Shown in pieces: positions 17,017 through 26,761 of a stretch of DNA of 64,000 nt. Every line of letters starts with the position of its first letter. The first letter of the stretch is position 1. The notes below the pieces were generated by a model. That model was not told the origin of the DNA, made no database searches, and saw nothing but the letters and a program-made list of their open reading frames with translations. The DNA lies in NCBI RefSeq assembly GCF_000217815.1, contig NC_015707.1, positions 62,001 through 126,000 on the forward strand, written 5' to 3'. The stretch is from Pseudothermotoga thermarum DSM 5069 (GTDB lineage Bacteria; Thermotogota; Thermotogae; Thermotogales; DSM-5069). A program made the translations under genes and the position numbers.

Positions 17017-17564
17017 ACTTTTCTTTGACCGAGAAAAGAATAATTTTCTTGAGCCTTGTTGGATTGTTTATCCTATTAGGTTTAGCGTTTGAAAAGGCGG
17101 AAAGAAAGGCTCAACCAACGCTTGAAACACAGTCGAGATCTTTCGTTGAATTTCCAATTGACATAAACAAGGCTTCCTACGAAGAGCTTTTGGTGTTACC
17201 TGGAATAGGTCCTACCAAAGCCAGGGCGATAGTTGAATACAGACAAAAGTATGGACCGTTTGAAAGTTTACCAGATCTGGCAAAAGTTTCTGGTATAGGG
17301 AAGAAAACTGTGGAAAGATTGGCAAATTTTGTGAAGATTGAAGGAACGGTTTTCGTTAAAATGGAAGAAAAAAGAAGAATAAATGTCAACATTGCTACAC
17401 TTGAACAACTTTGCGAACTTCCAGGCATCGGTGAAGTCAAGGCAAGTCAGATAATCAAGTATAGACAAGAGAACGGTCCTTTCAAAAAACCAGAAGATTT
17501 GTTGAAAGTTCCGGGGATAGGTCCAAAGACGTTGGAAAAAATCAAAGATTTCATAACATTCTAA
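17013..17564 (+). CDS. ComEA-like helix-hairpin-helix protein with two HhH units
   Basis: A 183-residue protein with an N-terminal membrane anchor (about 10-25, IIFLSLVGLFILLGLAF). Two similar helix-hairpin-helix modules follow, INKASYEELLVLPGIGPTKA and VNIATLEQLCELPGIGEVKA, each with a second hairpin (VSGIGKKT, VPGIGPKT). This is the DNA-binding architecture of ComEA, the competence DNA receptor, but doubled. The GTG at 17013 overlaps the previous stop. It probably binds DNA at the outer face of the membrane; no other competence gene lies nearby. Confidence 0.82.
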   Translation: MNFSLTEKRIIFLSLVGLFILLGLAFEKAERKAQPTLETQSRSFVEFPIDINKASYEELLVLPGIGPTKARAIVEYRQKYGPFESLPDLAKVSGIGKKTVERLANFVKIEGTVFVKMEEKRRINVNIATLEQLCELPGIGEVKASQIIKYRQENGPFKKPEDLLKVPGIGPKTLEKIKDFITF

Positions 17565-17576
17565 GGAGGTATGTGC

Positions 17577-18053
17577 GTGAAAAAGTTGAATTTACTTCTC
17601 ACAATCGTTTTGATCGCACTTTTAGTTTTACTCCTTTACGGTGCCACCCAAAGTGGCCCAAGGATAGTCTTTGTCGATGTCAACAGAATAACACAAGAGT
17701 ATACCAAAATGGTGGAACTGAACAGAAGGTATTCGGCAGATGTGAGTTATTATCAGTCAAAGCTGGATGAGATGAGCAAGGAACTTGAAGAAATGAGAAA
17801 CCGCGGGGCATCGCAAGCTGAGCTTGAACGAAAGCAAGCTGAAATTTTAGCCCGAAAGCAACAGTATGAGCAGATTTTACAGTCAGAGTACGAGCCTAAG
17901 ATGAAACAAATACTTGAAGAGATCGCTCAGAAAATAGATAAATACGCGAAAATGATGGGATACGATTACATATTGAACAAAGCCGCTTTGGTTTATGGAG
18001 ACGATGCGTACGACATCACGAATCAGTTGATAGGCTTTTTGAACGCTCAATGA
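17577..18053 (+). CDS. OmpH/Skp-family periplasmic protein
   Basis: A 158-residue protein with a signal peptide (KKLNLLLTIVLIALLVLLLYG). It then has the OmpH start IVFVDVNRITQEY and a long coiled coil (about 45-120), ending in a segment like MGYDYILNKAALVYG, common in Skp/OmpH proteins. Skp chaperones outer-membrane proteins, so it may serve the Thermotogales outer sheath. AAGGAGG at 17563-17569 fits the GTG at 17577, not the ATG at 17571. It overlaps the ABC ATPase gene by ATGA. Confidence 0.82.
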   Translation: MKKLNLLLTIVLIALLVLLLYGATQSGPRIVFVDVNRITQEYTKMVELNRRYSADVSYYQSKLDEMSKELEEMRNRGASQAELERKQAEILARKQQYEQILQSEYEPKMKQILEEIAQKIDKYAKMMGYDYILNKAALVYGDDAYDITNQLIGFLNAQ

Positions 18054-18756
18054 GAGAGATTCGATGTGTTAATTTAATCAAAAAATACGGCAGAAAGATT
18101 GTGGTTAACAACGCATCACTTGTTGTACATCAAGGCGAAGTTGTGGGACTTCTTGGCCCCAACGGTGCCGGTAAAACAACTATTTTCAAGATGATACTGG
18201 GAGAAGTTGTACCAACGAGTGGAAAAATCTTTCTCGATGAAATGGACATAACGCACCTGCCGATTTACAAAAGGGCTAGGTTGGGTATAACTTATTTGCA
18301 GCAAGAAACATCTGTTTTCAACGGTTTAAAAGTTTGGGAAAATGTTGAGCTGGTGTTGAGATTTCAAAATAAAAATCGTTTTGAGATAAACAAGATGGTC
18401 GAAGCTTTACTTAGCGAATTTGGAATAATTGAGTTGAAAGACCAATACGCTATGGATTTATCTGGTGGAGAGAAGAGAAAGTTAGAGCTTGCAAGAATGA
18501 TGGCTCTCAATCCTGTTTTTTTGCTGTTGGATGAGCCTTTTGTTGGAATCGATCCAAAAACCGTTAAAGATATCCAAAGAATGATAAGAAATCTTAAAGA
18601 GAAAAACATAGGTATAATCATCACCGATCACACTGTAGATGCCCTTGCACAAGTTGTTGATCGATTGTACGTTATCCACAAAGGCAAGATAATTGCAGAA
18701 GGTGATCCAGAAAGTACCTTGAGTAGTGACATTGTGAAGGAGGTTTACTTGGGAAC

Positions 18757-18760
<4 letters not shown>
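18050..18760 (+). CDS. lptB: ABC transporter ATPase, LptB-like
   Basis: A 236-residue ATPase. Walker A is GPNGAGKTT (about 36-44), the signature LSGGEKRK (about 138-145) and Walker B LLLDEPFVGIDP (about 161-172), followed by the His switch in ITDHTVDAL. Segments GITYLQQETSVFNGLKVWENV and DQYAMDLSGGE match LptB, the motor of lipopolysaccharide export, more than amino-acid transporters. Thermotogales have no classical LPS, so the exported lipid is open. No LptF/G gene lies in the window. Confidence 0.8.
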
Positions 18761-20698
<1,938 letters not shown>

Positions 20699-20710
20699 TT
20701 TGATTGATTA

Positions 20711-21364
20711 TCATTTGTGAATTTGATCCAGAACCTCTGAGAAGCTGTAGAAACCTCTTGACGCGTTGACTGCGAACTTGGCTGCTTTCAACGCCCCAAG
20801 TGCAAATGTTCTTCGCGAAATTGCCCTGTGGTGGATTTCAACAACTTCCCCAGAGTTTGCAAGTATAACGGTGTGATCTCCCGGTATTCCCCCAGCCCTT
20901 ATTGAAAGCGTTGGAACATCTTTGCCTATAATATTTTTGAGTGCCAATGCAGTTCCAGAAGGAGCATCTTTCTTTTGGTTGTGGTGAGCTTCTAAAATCC
21001 ATATGTCCCAACCTTCAAGTTGATCCTTTATGAAAGCAAGTATCCTTTTGACCAAATCTATCCCAATGGAAAAGTTTGCTGAGTACACAACTGGGACTAT
21101 TTCACCAAGCATTTTCAATTCCTGAAGTTGTTGTTGGCTTAGACCTGTTGTGCCAACAACCACTGCACAGTTGAACTCTTTTGCGAGCGAAATCGTTGTC
21201 TGCAAAGCACTAGGAGAAGAAAAGTCCAAAATGACATCTGGTCTTGCTGTTATTTCCCTTTCGTTTACGTCTACTTTGACCACAAGTTCATGTCCATCTT
21301 CCAAGAAAACTTGTTGCAATTCTTTACCCATTTTACCCTTGTATCCAACTAGACCATACCTCAT
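20711..21364 (-). CDS. dapB: 4-hydroxy-tetrahydrodipicolinate reductase
   Basis: A 217-residue enzyme of the diaminopimelate/lysine pathway. The nucleotide motif GYKGKMGKE is at the N terminus. DFSSPSALQTTISLA and VVGTTGL are typical, and the catalytic segment EAHHNQKKDAPSGTALAL holds the His and Lys residues. It uses NAD(P)H to reduce the product of DapA. It is shorter than the E. coli enzyme (about 270), as in other Thermotogales. Its ATG overlaps the dapA stop, so both form one transcript controlled by the leader at 22318-22546. Confidence 0.93.
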   Translation of the reverse strand: MRYGLVGYKGKMGKELQQVFLEDGHELVVKVDVNEREITARPDVILDFSSPSALQTTISLAKEFNCAVVVGTTGLSQQQLQELKMLGEIVPVVYSANFSIGIDLVKRILAFIKDQLEGWDIWILEAHHNQKKDAPSGTALALKNIIGKDVPTLSIRAGGIPGDHTVILANSGEVVEIHHRAISRRTFALGALKAAKFAVNASRGFYSFSEVLDQIHK

Positions 21365-22254
21365 ACCAATACCTCACTTCTCATTTTTTCGACGCATTTT
21401 CTGATTTTTTCCATGGTTGCTTCACTTGCCGGAACTAATGGCAGGCGAAGCTCGTTTTCAATCTTTCCCATGACATAGAGCATAGCTTTGACAGGTATTG
21501 GATTTGTTTCGATGAACAGCAGTTTTACAACATCCAAAAGTTGATAATGCAACCTTTGAGCTCTTTTGAGATCTCCTTTCAAGGCTGCTTCTACCATTTC
21601 CACTGTTTCTCTGGGTAAAACGTTGGAAACAACTGATATCACACCGTGAGCGCCGGCTGCCATCATGTGCAAAGTTCGATCGTCGTTTCCCGACCAAACC
21701 ATCAGGTTCAGTCCATTTCTTCTTGAAAGCTTGATTATTTCATCCGCTTGGTTTACATCTGGATTAGCTTCTTTAATGCCGACGATGTTGGGAAAATCCC
21801 TGGCAAGTCTTACGACGGTTTCAGGCAAAATGTTAACACCAGTTCGAGTCGGAACGTTGTAAATTATTATTGGGATGGAAAGTCTTTCTGCAAGGAACTT
21901 GTAATGTTGGTAAAGTCCTTCTTGGGTCGGGCGGTTGTAGTATGGAGTTACCACCAAAACGCCGTCCGCCCCATCTTTTTGTGCAAGAAGTGAAAGATGC
22001 AAAGCTTTTCTTGTGTCATTTGAACCTGTTCCAACTATAACTTTTGCTTTACCTTCGCAAAGCTGTTTTGTCAACCTTGTTAGTTGACTTCTTTCTTCTT
22101 CCGTCAAAGTGGAACCTTCACCGGTGGTCCCAGCCACAACTATGGCTTTAACTCCACTTTCAAGCTGCCATTTGACCAAAGCTTCGTACGCTTGATAATC
22201 CACCTCCCCGTTTTTAAATGGCGTCACGATTGCAGTACAGACACCCTCAAACAT
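21361..22254 (-). CDS. dapA: 4-hydroxy-tetrahydrodipicolinate synthase
   Basis: A 297-residue TIM-barrel lyase condensing pyruvate with aspartate semialdehyde, the branch point to lysine and diaminopimelate. GTTGEGSTLTEEE is the substrate-binding segment (about 43-55), YNVPTRTG holds the catalytic Tyr (about 133), and VGIKEANPD holds the Schiff-base Lys (about 161). RBS TAGGAGGTGG precedes the ATG. It is first in the dapA-dapB unit, behind a leader peptide and attenuator. Confidence 0.95.
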   Translation of the reverse strand: MFEGVCTAIVTPFKNGEVDYQAYEALVKWQLESGVKAIVVAGTTGEGSTLTEEERSQLTRLTKQLCEGKAKVIVGTGSNDTRKALHLSLLAQKDGADGVLVVTPYYNRPTQEGLYQHYKFLAERLSIPIIIYNVPTRTGVNILPETVVRLARDFPNIVGIKEANPDVNQADEIIKLSRRNGLNLMVWSGNDDRTLHMMAAGAHGVISVVSNVLPRETVEMVEAALKGDLKRAQRLHYQLLDVVKLLFIETNPIPVKAMLYVMGKIENELRLPLVPASEATMEKIRKCVEKMRSEVLV

Positions 22255-22317
22255 AAATCCACCTCCTAAAAACTTTTTTGTTTTTCTCCTGGTTTCACCA
22301 GGATCAATTGATTTCTT

Positions 22318-22420
22318 AAAAAAAGCGGGCTAGTTTTTTACTAGCCCGCTTCTGTCGAACGTGTGGTTGCGTTTATGCAAAAAAGCGCAACCACCACTCG
22401 ACAGGCGGGCGGTTGCGCTT
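22318..22420 (-). promoter_or_regulatory. Transcription attenuator of the dapAB operon
   Basis: Three competing hairpins are read from the minus strand. Hairpin 1:2: GCGCAACCGCC (22418-22408) with GGTGGTTGCGC (22395-22385), 11 pairs. Antiterminator 2:3: region 22410-22386 with 22371-22344, built of blocks of 9, 7 and 6 perfect pairs (GTGGTTGCG/CGCAACCAC, CTGTCGA/TCGACAG, GCCCGC/GCGGGC). Terminator: AGCGGGCTAGT (22350-22340) with ACTAGCCCGCT (22334-22324), then a T-run to 22318. The last antiterminator block sequesters the 5' arm of the terminator, and hairpin 1:2 blocks the antiterminator, the classical ribosome-attenuation logic. Confidence 0.85.
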
Positions 22421-22486
22421 CTTAATAATTATTATTGTGTTCAATTTGGTTGCAGAAACACCTTTATCAAGGTACTTTTCAAACAT
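22373..22486 (-). CDS. Attenuator leader peptide of dapAB, 37 residues
   Basis: A short frame from the ATG at 22486, behind AGAGGTGGA, to a TAA in the loop between segments 2 and 3. The peptide begins MFEKYLDKGVSATKLNT. It then has four Ile codons, two adjacent Lys codons (AAG AAG, 22423-22418), and ends RNRPPVEWWLRFFA. A ribosome paused at the Lys pair would cover segment 1 and free segment 2 for the antiterminator; one reaching the stop would cover segment 2 and allow termination. Lysine as the sensed amino acid is inferred from this geometry and from the regulated genes. The Trp-Trp and Phe-Phe pairs lie too far downstream to favour readthrough. Confidence 0.75.
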   Translation of the reverse strand: MFEKYLDKGVSATKLNTIIIIKKRNRPPVEWWLRFFA

Positions 22487-22517
22487 AACTCCACCTCTAA
22501 TAGCAACTTTTTACCAT

Positions 22518-22546
22518 ATTTTATACGTGAATATAATCTCTGTCAA
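22518..22546 (-). promoter_or_regulatory. Promoter of the dapAB leader
   Basis: On the minus strand, TTGACA (22546-22541), 17 bases, then TAAAAT (22523-22518). Transcription should start near 22511, about 25 bases before the leader-peptide ATG. Confidence 0.75.
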
Positions 22547-22599
22547 GCAGGACTTTCTGAAGTTTTGCAAGTAGGTCATTACACACTTAAGTGGAGTAT

Positions 22600-22605
22600 T
22601 ATAAT
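22600..22605 (+). promoter_or_regulatory. -10 element before the FAD-dependent dehydrogenase gene
   Basis: TATAAT at 22600-22605, with no clear -35. Transcription from here would begin after 22608, which excludes the first in-frame start at 22608 and supports a start at 22635-22641. Confidence 0.5.
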
Positions 22606-22640
22606 TCTTGATACTTCTAGAAACAAGGAGGTGGATGGTT

Positions 22641-23975
22641 TTGCAAAAACTTGGAATCATCGGATTTGGAGCAAGTGCGATTGGTTTTTTAAAAGGTTTG
22701 GTGGACAGTGGCAAGATGGAAAAATATCAAATAGTGATTTTTGAAAAAGGAAAGGATCAGATGCACAACACAATCTCTGGGGTAAGAATGGATGGTAAGA
22801 TATTCATTTCTCGAAGCATGGGTGGGGAAATCGATGTGCCTTTGGACATTCAAGCCAAGATGGTTGAATTTTACCTTTTGCACTCTGGTTTTAAACCAAC
22901 AATTAAAAACGAGGGAAATTTCATAGAGTACCTGCGATCTTTTGAAAAGGATGGTAAAAAGATTGAATTCGGTGAATCTTTCGCCGACGAAGAAGTTTAT
23001 CGGCGCTTTTACCATCAAGGTTTTGAACCTGTCAAAGCTTACTTCTTTCACCTAGGTACAGATATTCTAAAACAAACCAATCAAAGCATTTACGAGTACT
23101 TTTCATCCTTCAAAAATGTTGAATTCAGATTTTCCTCAAAAGTGATAGACATTGAAATTGGAACACCTTTCAAAGTGGTGACGGAAAAAGGTGAAGAGTT
23201 TTATTTTGACGAGCTTGTCATAGCCGTTGGTAGAAGTGGACACGAGCTTATGGATAGAATCAAAAAGAAATATCCCCACCTTGTCAGCGAGAATTTTTAC
23301 GTCGACATAGGGGTGAGGTACGAACTTCCAAATCACGTTATGGAGAAATATTGGGATATGTACGAGATAAAGGTTAGATACAAAACCAGAACAGGTTATC
23401 TGTGCCGACTTTTCTGCCAAAATCCAGCAGGAAAAGTTACACTTGAGAAGTACGAGGATTTCACAACTGTCAACGGTTTTTCTGATACTTTCGATAAAAC
23501 CGAAAACACCAACTTTGCAGTTCTTGTGACAACAAGGTTCACCGAACCTTTCAAAGATCCCACAGGCTATGGAAAAAACCTGGCAAAATTGGCAAATATT
23601 CTAGCTGGTGACGACAGAAAGGTTCTTCTGCAAACTTATGGAGATTTCAAAGAATACCGAAGGACAAAGCGACTTGGCAGGGTTCGGCCAACTTTGGACG
23701 AGAGAAGTTATATTTTGGGTGATGCAAACTTGGTTTTCCCTGCAAAGATTCGAGAATCGATAATTGATTTCGTCGAGAACTTGGACAAAGTCATACCAGG
23801 TGTTGCTTACTGGGACAACTTGATATATGCCGTTGAGGTTAAGTTTTACTCAAACAAATTCAACAACAACTTGGTAAGCGGTCTTCATGTCGTGGGAGAT
23901 TGCTCTGGTTGGACAAGATCAATTCAATACGCAACCTCGATGGGTTATCTGCATGCGATTTCATCTGGCGGTTGA
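22641..23975 (+). CDS. FAD-dependent dehydrogenase, COG2509-like
   Basis: A 444-residue flavoprotein. The N-terminal dinucleotide motif GIIGFGASAIG is at about 4-14, with a second flavin segment IAVGRSGHELM. A C-terminal FAD-contact motif, GLHVVGDCSGWTRSIQYATSMGYLHA, resembles the GDxxG motif of this oxidoreductase superfamily. Proteins of this kind are annotated as uncharacterised FAD-dependent dehydrogenases. AAGGAGGTG at 22625-22633 is best spaced for the TTG at 22641; the ATG at 22635 is the alternative. It is followed 50 bases later by a hydrogenase gene with its own promoter. Confidence 0.72.
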   Translation: MQKLGIIGFGASAIGFLKGLVDSGKMEKYQIVIFEKGKDQMHNTISGVRMDGKIFISRSMGGEIDVPLDIQAKMVEFYLLHSGFKPTIKNEGNFIEYLRSFEKDGKKIEFGESFADEEVYRRFYHQGFEPVKAYFFHLGTDILKQTNQSIYEYFSSFKNVEFRFSSKVIDIEIGTPFKVVTEKGEEFYFDELVIAVGRSGHELMDRIKKKYPHLVSENFYVDIGVRYELPNHVMEKYWDMYEIKVRYKTRTGYLCRLFCQNPAGKVTLEKYEDFTTVNGFSDTFDKTENTNFAVLVTTRFTEPFKDPTGYGKNLAKLANILAGDDRKVLLQTYGDFKEYRRTKRLGRVRPTLDERSYILGDANLVFPAKIRESIIDFVENLDKVIPGVAYWDNLIYAVEVKFYSNKFNNNLVSGLHVVGDCSGWTRSIQYATSMGYLHAISSGG

Positions 23976-23979
23976 GTTG

Positions 23980-24008
23980 TGGTATAATGTTTGTGAAATC
24001 TTAGACAA
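23980..24008 (+). promoter_or_regulatory. Extended -10 promoter with a Rex-like operator before the stand-alone hydrogenase
   Basis: The extended -10, TG-G-TATAAT, spans 23980-23988. The 18-base TTGTGAAATCTTAGACAA (23991-24008) follows directly and matches the Rex palindrome TTGTGAA-N4-TTCACAA at 12 of 14 defined positions. A repressor there would cover the transcription start. Rex is encoded at 28156-28818. Confidence 0.6.
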
Positions 24009-24026
24009 AGAGGAGGGCTGCTGGTT

Positions 24027-25778
24027 ATGACAGTAAAAGTGTTTATAAACGGAAAGCAGTACGAAGTTCCAGCAAACTCTACGGTATTGGAAGCTTGCAA
24101 TCTTGCAGGCGTTTATGTACCAACGTTGTGCAACCATCCAAGGCTTGAACCAACTGGTGCTTGTCGAGTGTGTGTAGTAGAGGTCGAAGGAAGCAGGAAC
24201 CTTCAGCCAGCTTGTGCAACAAAAGTAGCTGATGGTATGAGGATTATCACAAGAAGCGAAAGAGTTGAAAGAGCTGTTAAATTCAACCTTTCTTTGCTTT
24301 TATCAAGACATCCAAAAGACTGCATGACGTGTGAAGTTAACGGAAGATGCGAATTTCAGGACTTGATTTATCGTTACAACATAAAAGACATCTTTGGTGG
24401 CGAACAACCATTGAGCAAGGTTTACGATGATAGCTCTCCAGCTATTATCAGAGATCTTGAAAAATGCATTGTTTGTGGACGATGCGTCAGAGCATGTTCA
24501 GAGCTTCAAGGTATGGATATTTATTCGATGGTTGACAGAGGTTTTGAAAGTCTGCCGCAAACTGCTTTTGAAATGCCAGTCTATGATACGGACTGTATAG
24601 CCTGCGGCCAATGCTCTGTCTTCTGTCCAGTTGGAGCCATCACGGAAAATAGCCAGGTTAGAAAAGTCTTGGAAGAACTTGAAAAGCATGACAAGGTTCT
24701 TATTGTTCAAACTGCTCCAGCTACAAGGGTTGCACTTGGTGAAGAGTTCGGGCTAGAACCAGGAAGCATTTCAACTGGGAAAATGGTTGCTGCCTTAAGA
24801 AGACTTGGTTTTGACTACGTGTTTGATACAAACTTTGCCGCTGACCTTACCATAATGGAAGAAGGTTCTGAATTTTTGGAAAGACTCAAAAATGGTGGAC
24901 CATTTCCAATGTTTACCTCCTGCTGTCCTGCTTGGATAAACATGATGGAAAAATTGTATCCGCAATTCATACCTAATGTCTCGAGTGCAAAATCACCGCA
25001 TCAAATGCTTGGAGCCGTTGTAAAGACATATTTTGCAAAGAAAATAAACGTTGATCCAAAGAACATCTTTTTGGTTTCAATAATGCCTTGCACGGCAAAG
25101 AAAGACGATATAATCAGACCACAGCACATGATTAACGGTGTACCCGCAGTTGATGTTGTTTTGACGACAAGAGAACTTGCAAAGTTGATTAAAATCAAGA
25201 AGATACCATTTGCAACCTTGCCCGATGAGAATTACGACGATCCACTTGGAGAATCCACCGGTGCTGGTGCTATTTTTGGCGTGACAGGTGGAGTTATGGA
25301 AGCAGCACTAAGAACCGCGTACGAGCTTGGGCTTGGCAAACCTCTTGGAAAAATTGAGTTTGAAAGCGTTCGAGGTCTTGAAGGAATAAAAGAAGCAACC
25401 ATTGACTTCAATGGCAAGAAACTTAAGGTTGCTGTAGCCCACGGTGGTTTGAACGTAAGAAGACTTTTGGACAAAATTGTTGCCGGAGAGGTATATTACG
25501 ACTTTGTTGAAATTATGGCATGTTCAGGTGGATGCATCGGTGGAGGAGGACAACCAAAGAGCTTGGACAAAGATGTGCTGGTCAAAAGGATGAAAGCAAT
25601 ATATACCATCGACGAGCTGAGTGTAATCAGAAAGTCACACGAAAATCCTTCGATAAAGAAACTTTATCAAGAGTTCTTAGAACATCCTTTGAGCCATGTG
25701 GCGCATGAAACGCTCCATACCACTTACATGGATAGATCAAAAAAGAAAGGCAAAGTCGAAGTTTTAGAACACGTTTAA
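24027..25778 (+). CDS. [FeFe] hydrogenase catalytic subunit, stand-alone (CpI-like)
   Basis: A 583-residue hydrogenase. Domains in order: a plant-type [2Fe-2S] domain (Cys at 35, 46, 49, 63), a His-Cys3 [4Fe-4S] site (HPKDCMTCEVNGRC), two [4Fe-4S] clusters (CIVCGRCVRAC, CIACGQCSVFC), then the H-cluster domain. Its motifs are TSCCPAW (297-303), MPCTAKK (353-359) and [14 protein letters not shown] (497-510), so Cys299, 300, 355, 499 and 503 fall at the same numbers as in the well-studied clostridial enzyme CpI. The C-terminal thioredoxin-like domain of HydA is absent. No partner subunit is adjacent, so it may use ferredoxin or partners encoded elsewhere. Confidence 0.93.
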   Translation: MTVKVFINGKQYEVPANSTVLEACNLAGVYVPTLCNHPRLEPTGACRVCVVEVEGSRNLQPACATKVADGMRIITRSERVERAVKFNLSLLLSRHPKDCMTCEVNGRCEFQDLIYRYNIKDIFGGEQPLSKVYDDSSPAIIRDLEKCIVCGRCVRACSELQGMDIYSMVDRGFESLPQTAFEMPVYDTDCIACGQCSVFCPVGAITENSQVRKVLEELEKHDKVLIVQTAPATRVALGEEFGLEPGSISTGKMVAALRRLGFDYVFDTNFAADLTIMEEGSEFLERLKNGGPFPMFTSCCPAWINMMEKLYPQFIPNVSSAKSPHQMLGAVVKTYFAKKINVDPKNIFLVSIMPCTAKKDDIIRPQHMINGVPAVDVVLTTRELAKLIKIKKIPFATLPDENYDDPLGESTGAGAIFGVTGGVMEAALRTAYELGLGKPLGKIEFESVRGLEGIKEATIDFNGKKLKVAVAHGGLNVRRLLDKIVAGEVYYDFVEIMACSGGCIGGGGQPKSLDKDVLVKRMKAIYTIDELSVIRKSHENPSIKKLYQEFLEHPLSHVAHETLHTTYMDRSKKKGKVEVLEHV

Positions 25779-25799
25779 GGCAAAAATATTCGTTCGTTT

Positions 25800-25827
25800 A
25801 GAAGGCGAGACTTATGTCTCGCCTTCT
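25800..25827 (+). terminator. Terminator hairpin after the stand-alone hydrogenase
   Basis: A 12-base stem, AGAAGGCGAGAC (25800-25811) and GTCTCGCCTTCT (25816-25827), with a 4-base loop and a short T-rich tail. It separates the hydrogenase from the ABC transporter genes. Confidence 0.75.
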
Positions 25828-25855
25828 TTAAAGTAAAAATAAGGAGGTGACGTAA

Positions 25856-26761
25856 ATGAAAAAGTTTTTTGTGCTGACTTTGATAGTTATAACTTCAATA
25901 ACTATAATAGCTGCGAATGTTTTGATACCAGTTGGACCTACAGTATTTGCCTTTGTTGGGTTGCTTGAAGGAAAAATTACAAGTGAAATTCCTTTGAAAA
26001 TTGATTTTTGGAGAAGCCTTGATCAAGTGAACGCACAGTTGATTGCCGGAACAGCTGATGTTGTGGTTCTTCCGGTTTCAATAGGAGCTTCTTTGTACTC
26101 AAAAGGTTTAGGCTTAAAACTTGGTGGGGTTTTCCTTTGGGGAGGATTTTACATCGTTAGCAAGGAACCTTTGTCATCTGTAGATCAGCTTTCAAGCAAA
26201 GAAATCTACACACCGCAAGGAAAAGGTCAAACAGGTGATATATTGATTCGCATGCTCATTAGTAAGTATAACTTGCAAAACGTATCGATAAAATACCTTG
26301 CTCAAACGGAAATAGTTCCTTTGATGAGTGCAGGGAAAGCCTCAATAGCAGTGTTACCAGAACCTTTTGTGACAATGGCTTTAAAATCAGCAGGTGCACA
26401 GATAGCTTTTGATTTGCAGAAACTTTGGTTCGAAATGACAGAGCTAAGCGAAGAAGTTCCGATAACTGGAATTTTCATCAGTACAAAAGTTGAGCCTTCG
26501 CAAGCAGTGAAGATTTTGCAAGCTATATCAAGTTCTTTGAAATATGCGCTTGAAAACAAGAATGAAGCTTGTCAACTTTCAGCTAAATACCTTGGTGGTA
26601 TTGGACAAGACGTCCTTTTACAGTCTTTGTCAAGGACAAAATATGAATATCGTTCTGCAAAGGAATCAAAACAAGCTGTTTTGACTTATCTTAAGATAGT
26701 AACAGAGATAGAACCATCTGTTCTTGGTAAACTTCCCGATGACGACTTTTTTGCGTATTAA
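25856..26761 (+). CDS. ABC transporter substrate-binding protein, NitT/TauT (SsuA/ThiY) type
   Basis: A 301-residue extracytoplasmic receptor with a signal peptide (KKFFVLTLIVITSITIIAA). It then has the family pattern with LIAGTADVVVLPVSIGASLY and the later AVLPEPFVTMALKS. The transported compound (for example a thiamine precursor, sulfonate, nitrate or other small anion) cannot be told. RBS AAGGAGGTGACG precedes the ATG. The permease gene overlaps its end by 23 bases and the ATPase gene follows, forming a complete importer. Confidence 0.82.
   Translation: MKKFFVLTLIVITSITIIAANVLIPVGPTVFAFVGLLEGKITSEIPLKIDFWRSLDQVNAQLIAGTADVVVLPVSIGASLYSKGLGLKLGGVFLWGGFYIVSKEPLSSVDQLSSKEIYTPQGKGQTGDILIRMLISKYNLQNVSIKYLAQTEIVPLMSAGKASIAVLPEPFVTMALKSAGAQIAFDLQKLWFEMTELSEEVPITGIFISTKVEPSQAVKILQAISSSLKYALENKNEACQLSAKYLGGIGQDVLLQSLSRTKYEYRSAKESKQAVLTYLKIVTEIEPSVLGKLPDDDFFAY

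Noticed and set aside
22318-22420. A T-box or lysine (L-box) riboswitch before dapA
   Set aside because: The leader is short (about 260 bases), lacks a T-box motif or the multi-helix L-box core, and has a translated ORF aligned with the hairpins; ribosome-mediated attenuation fits better.
25800-25827. A promoter or operator role for the AGAAGGCGAGAC palindrome
   Set aside because: Position after a stop codon, GC-rich stem, 4-base loop and T-rich tail fit a terminator better.
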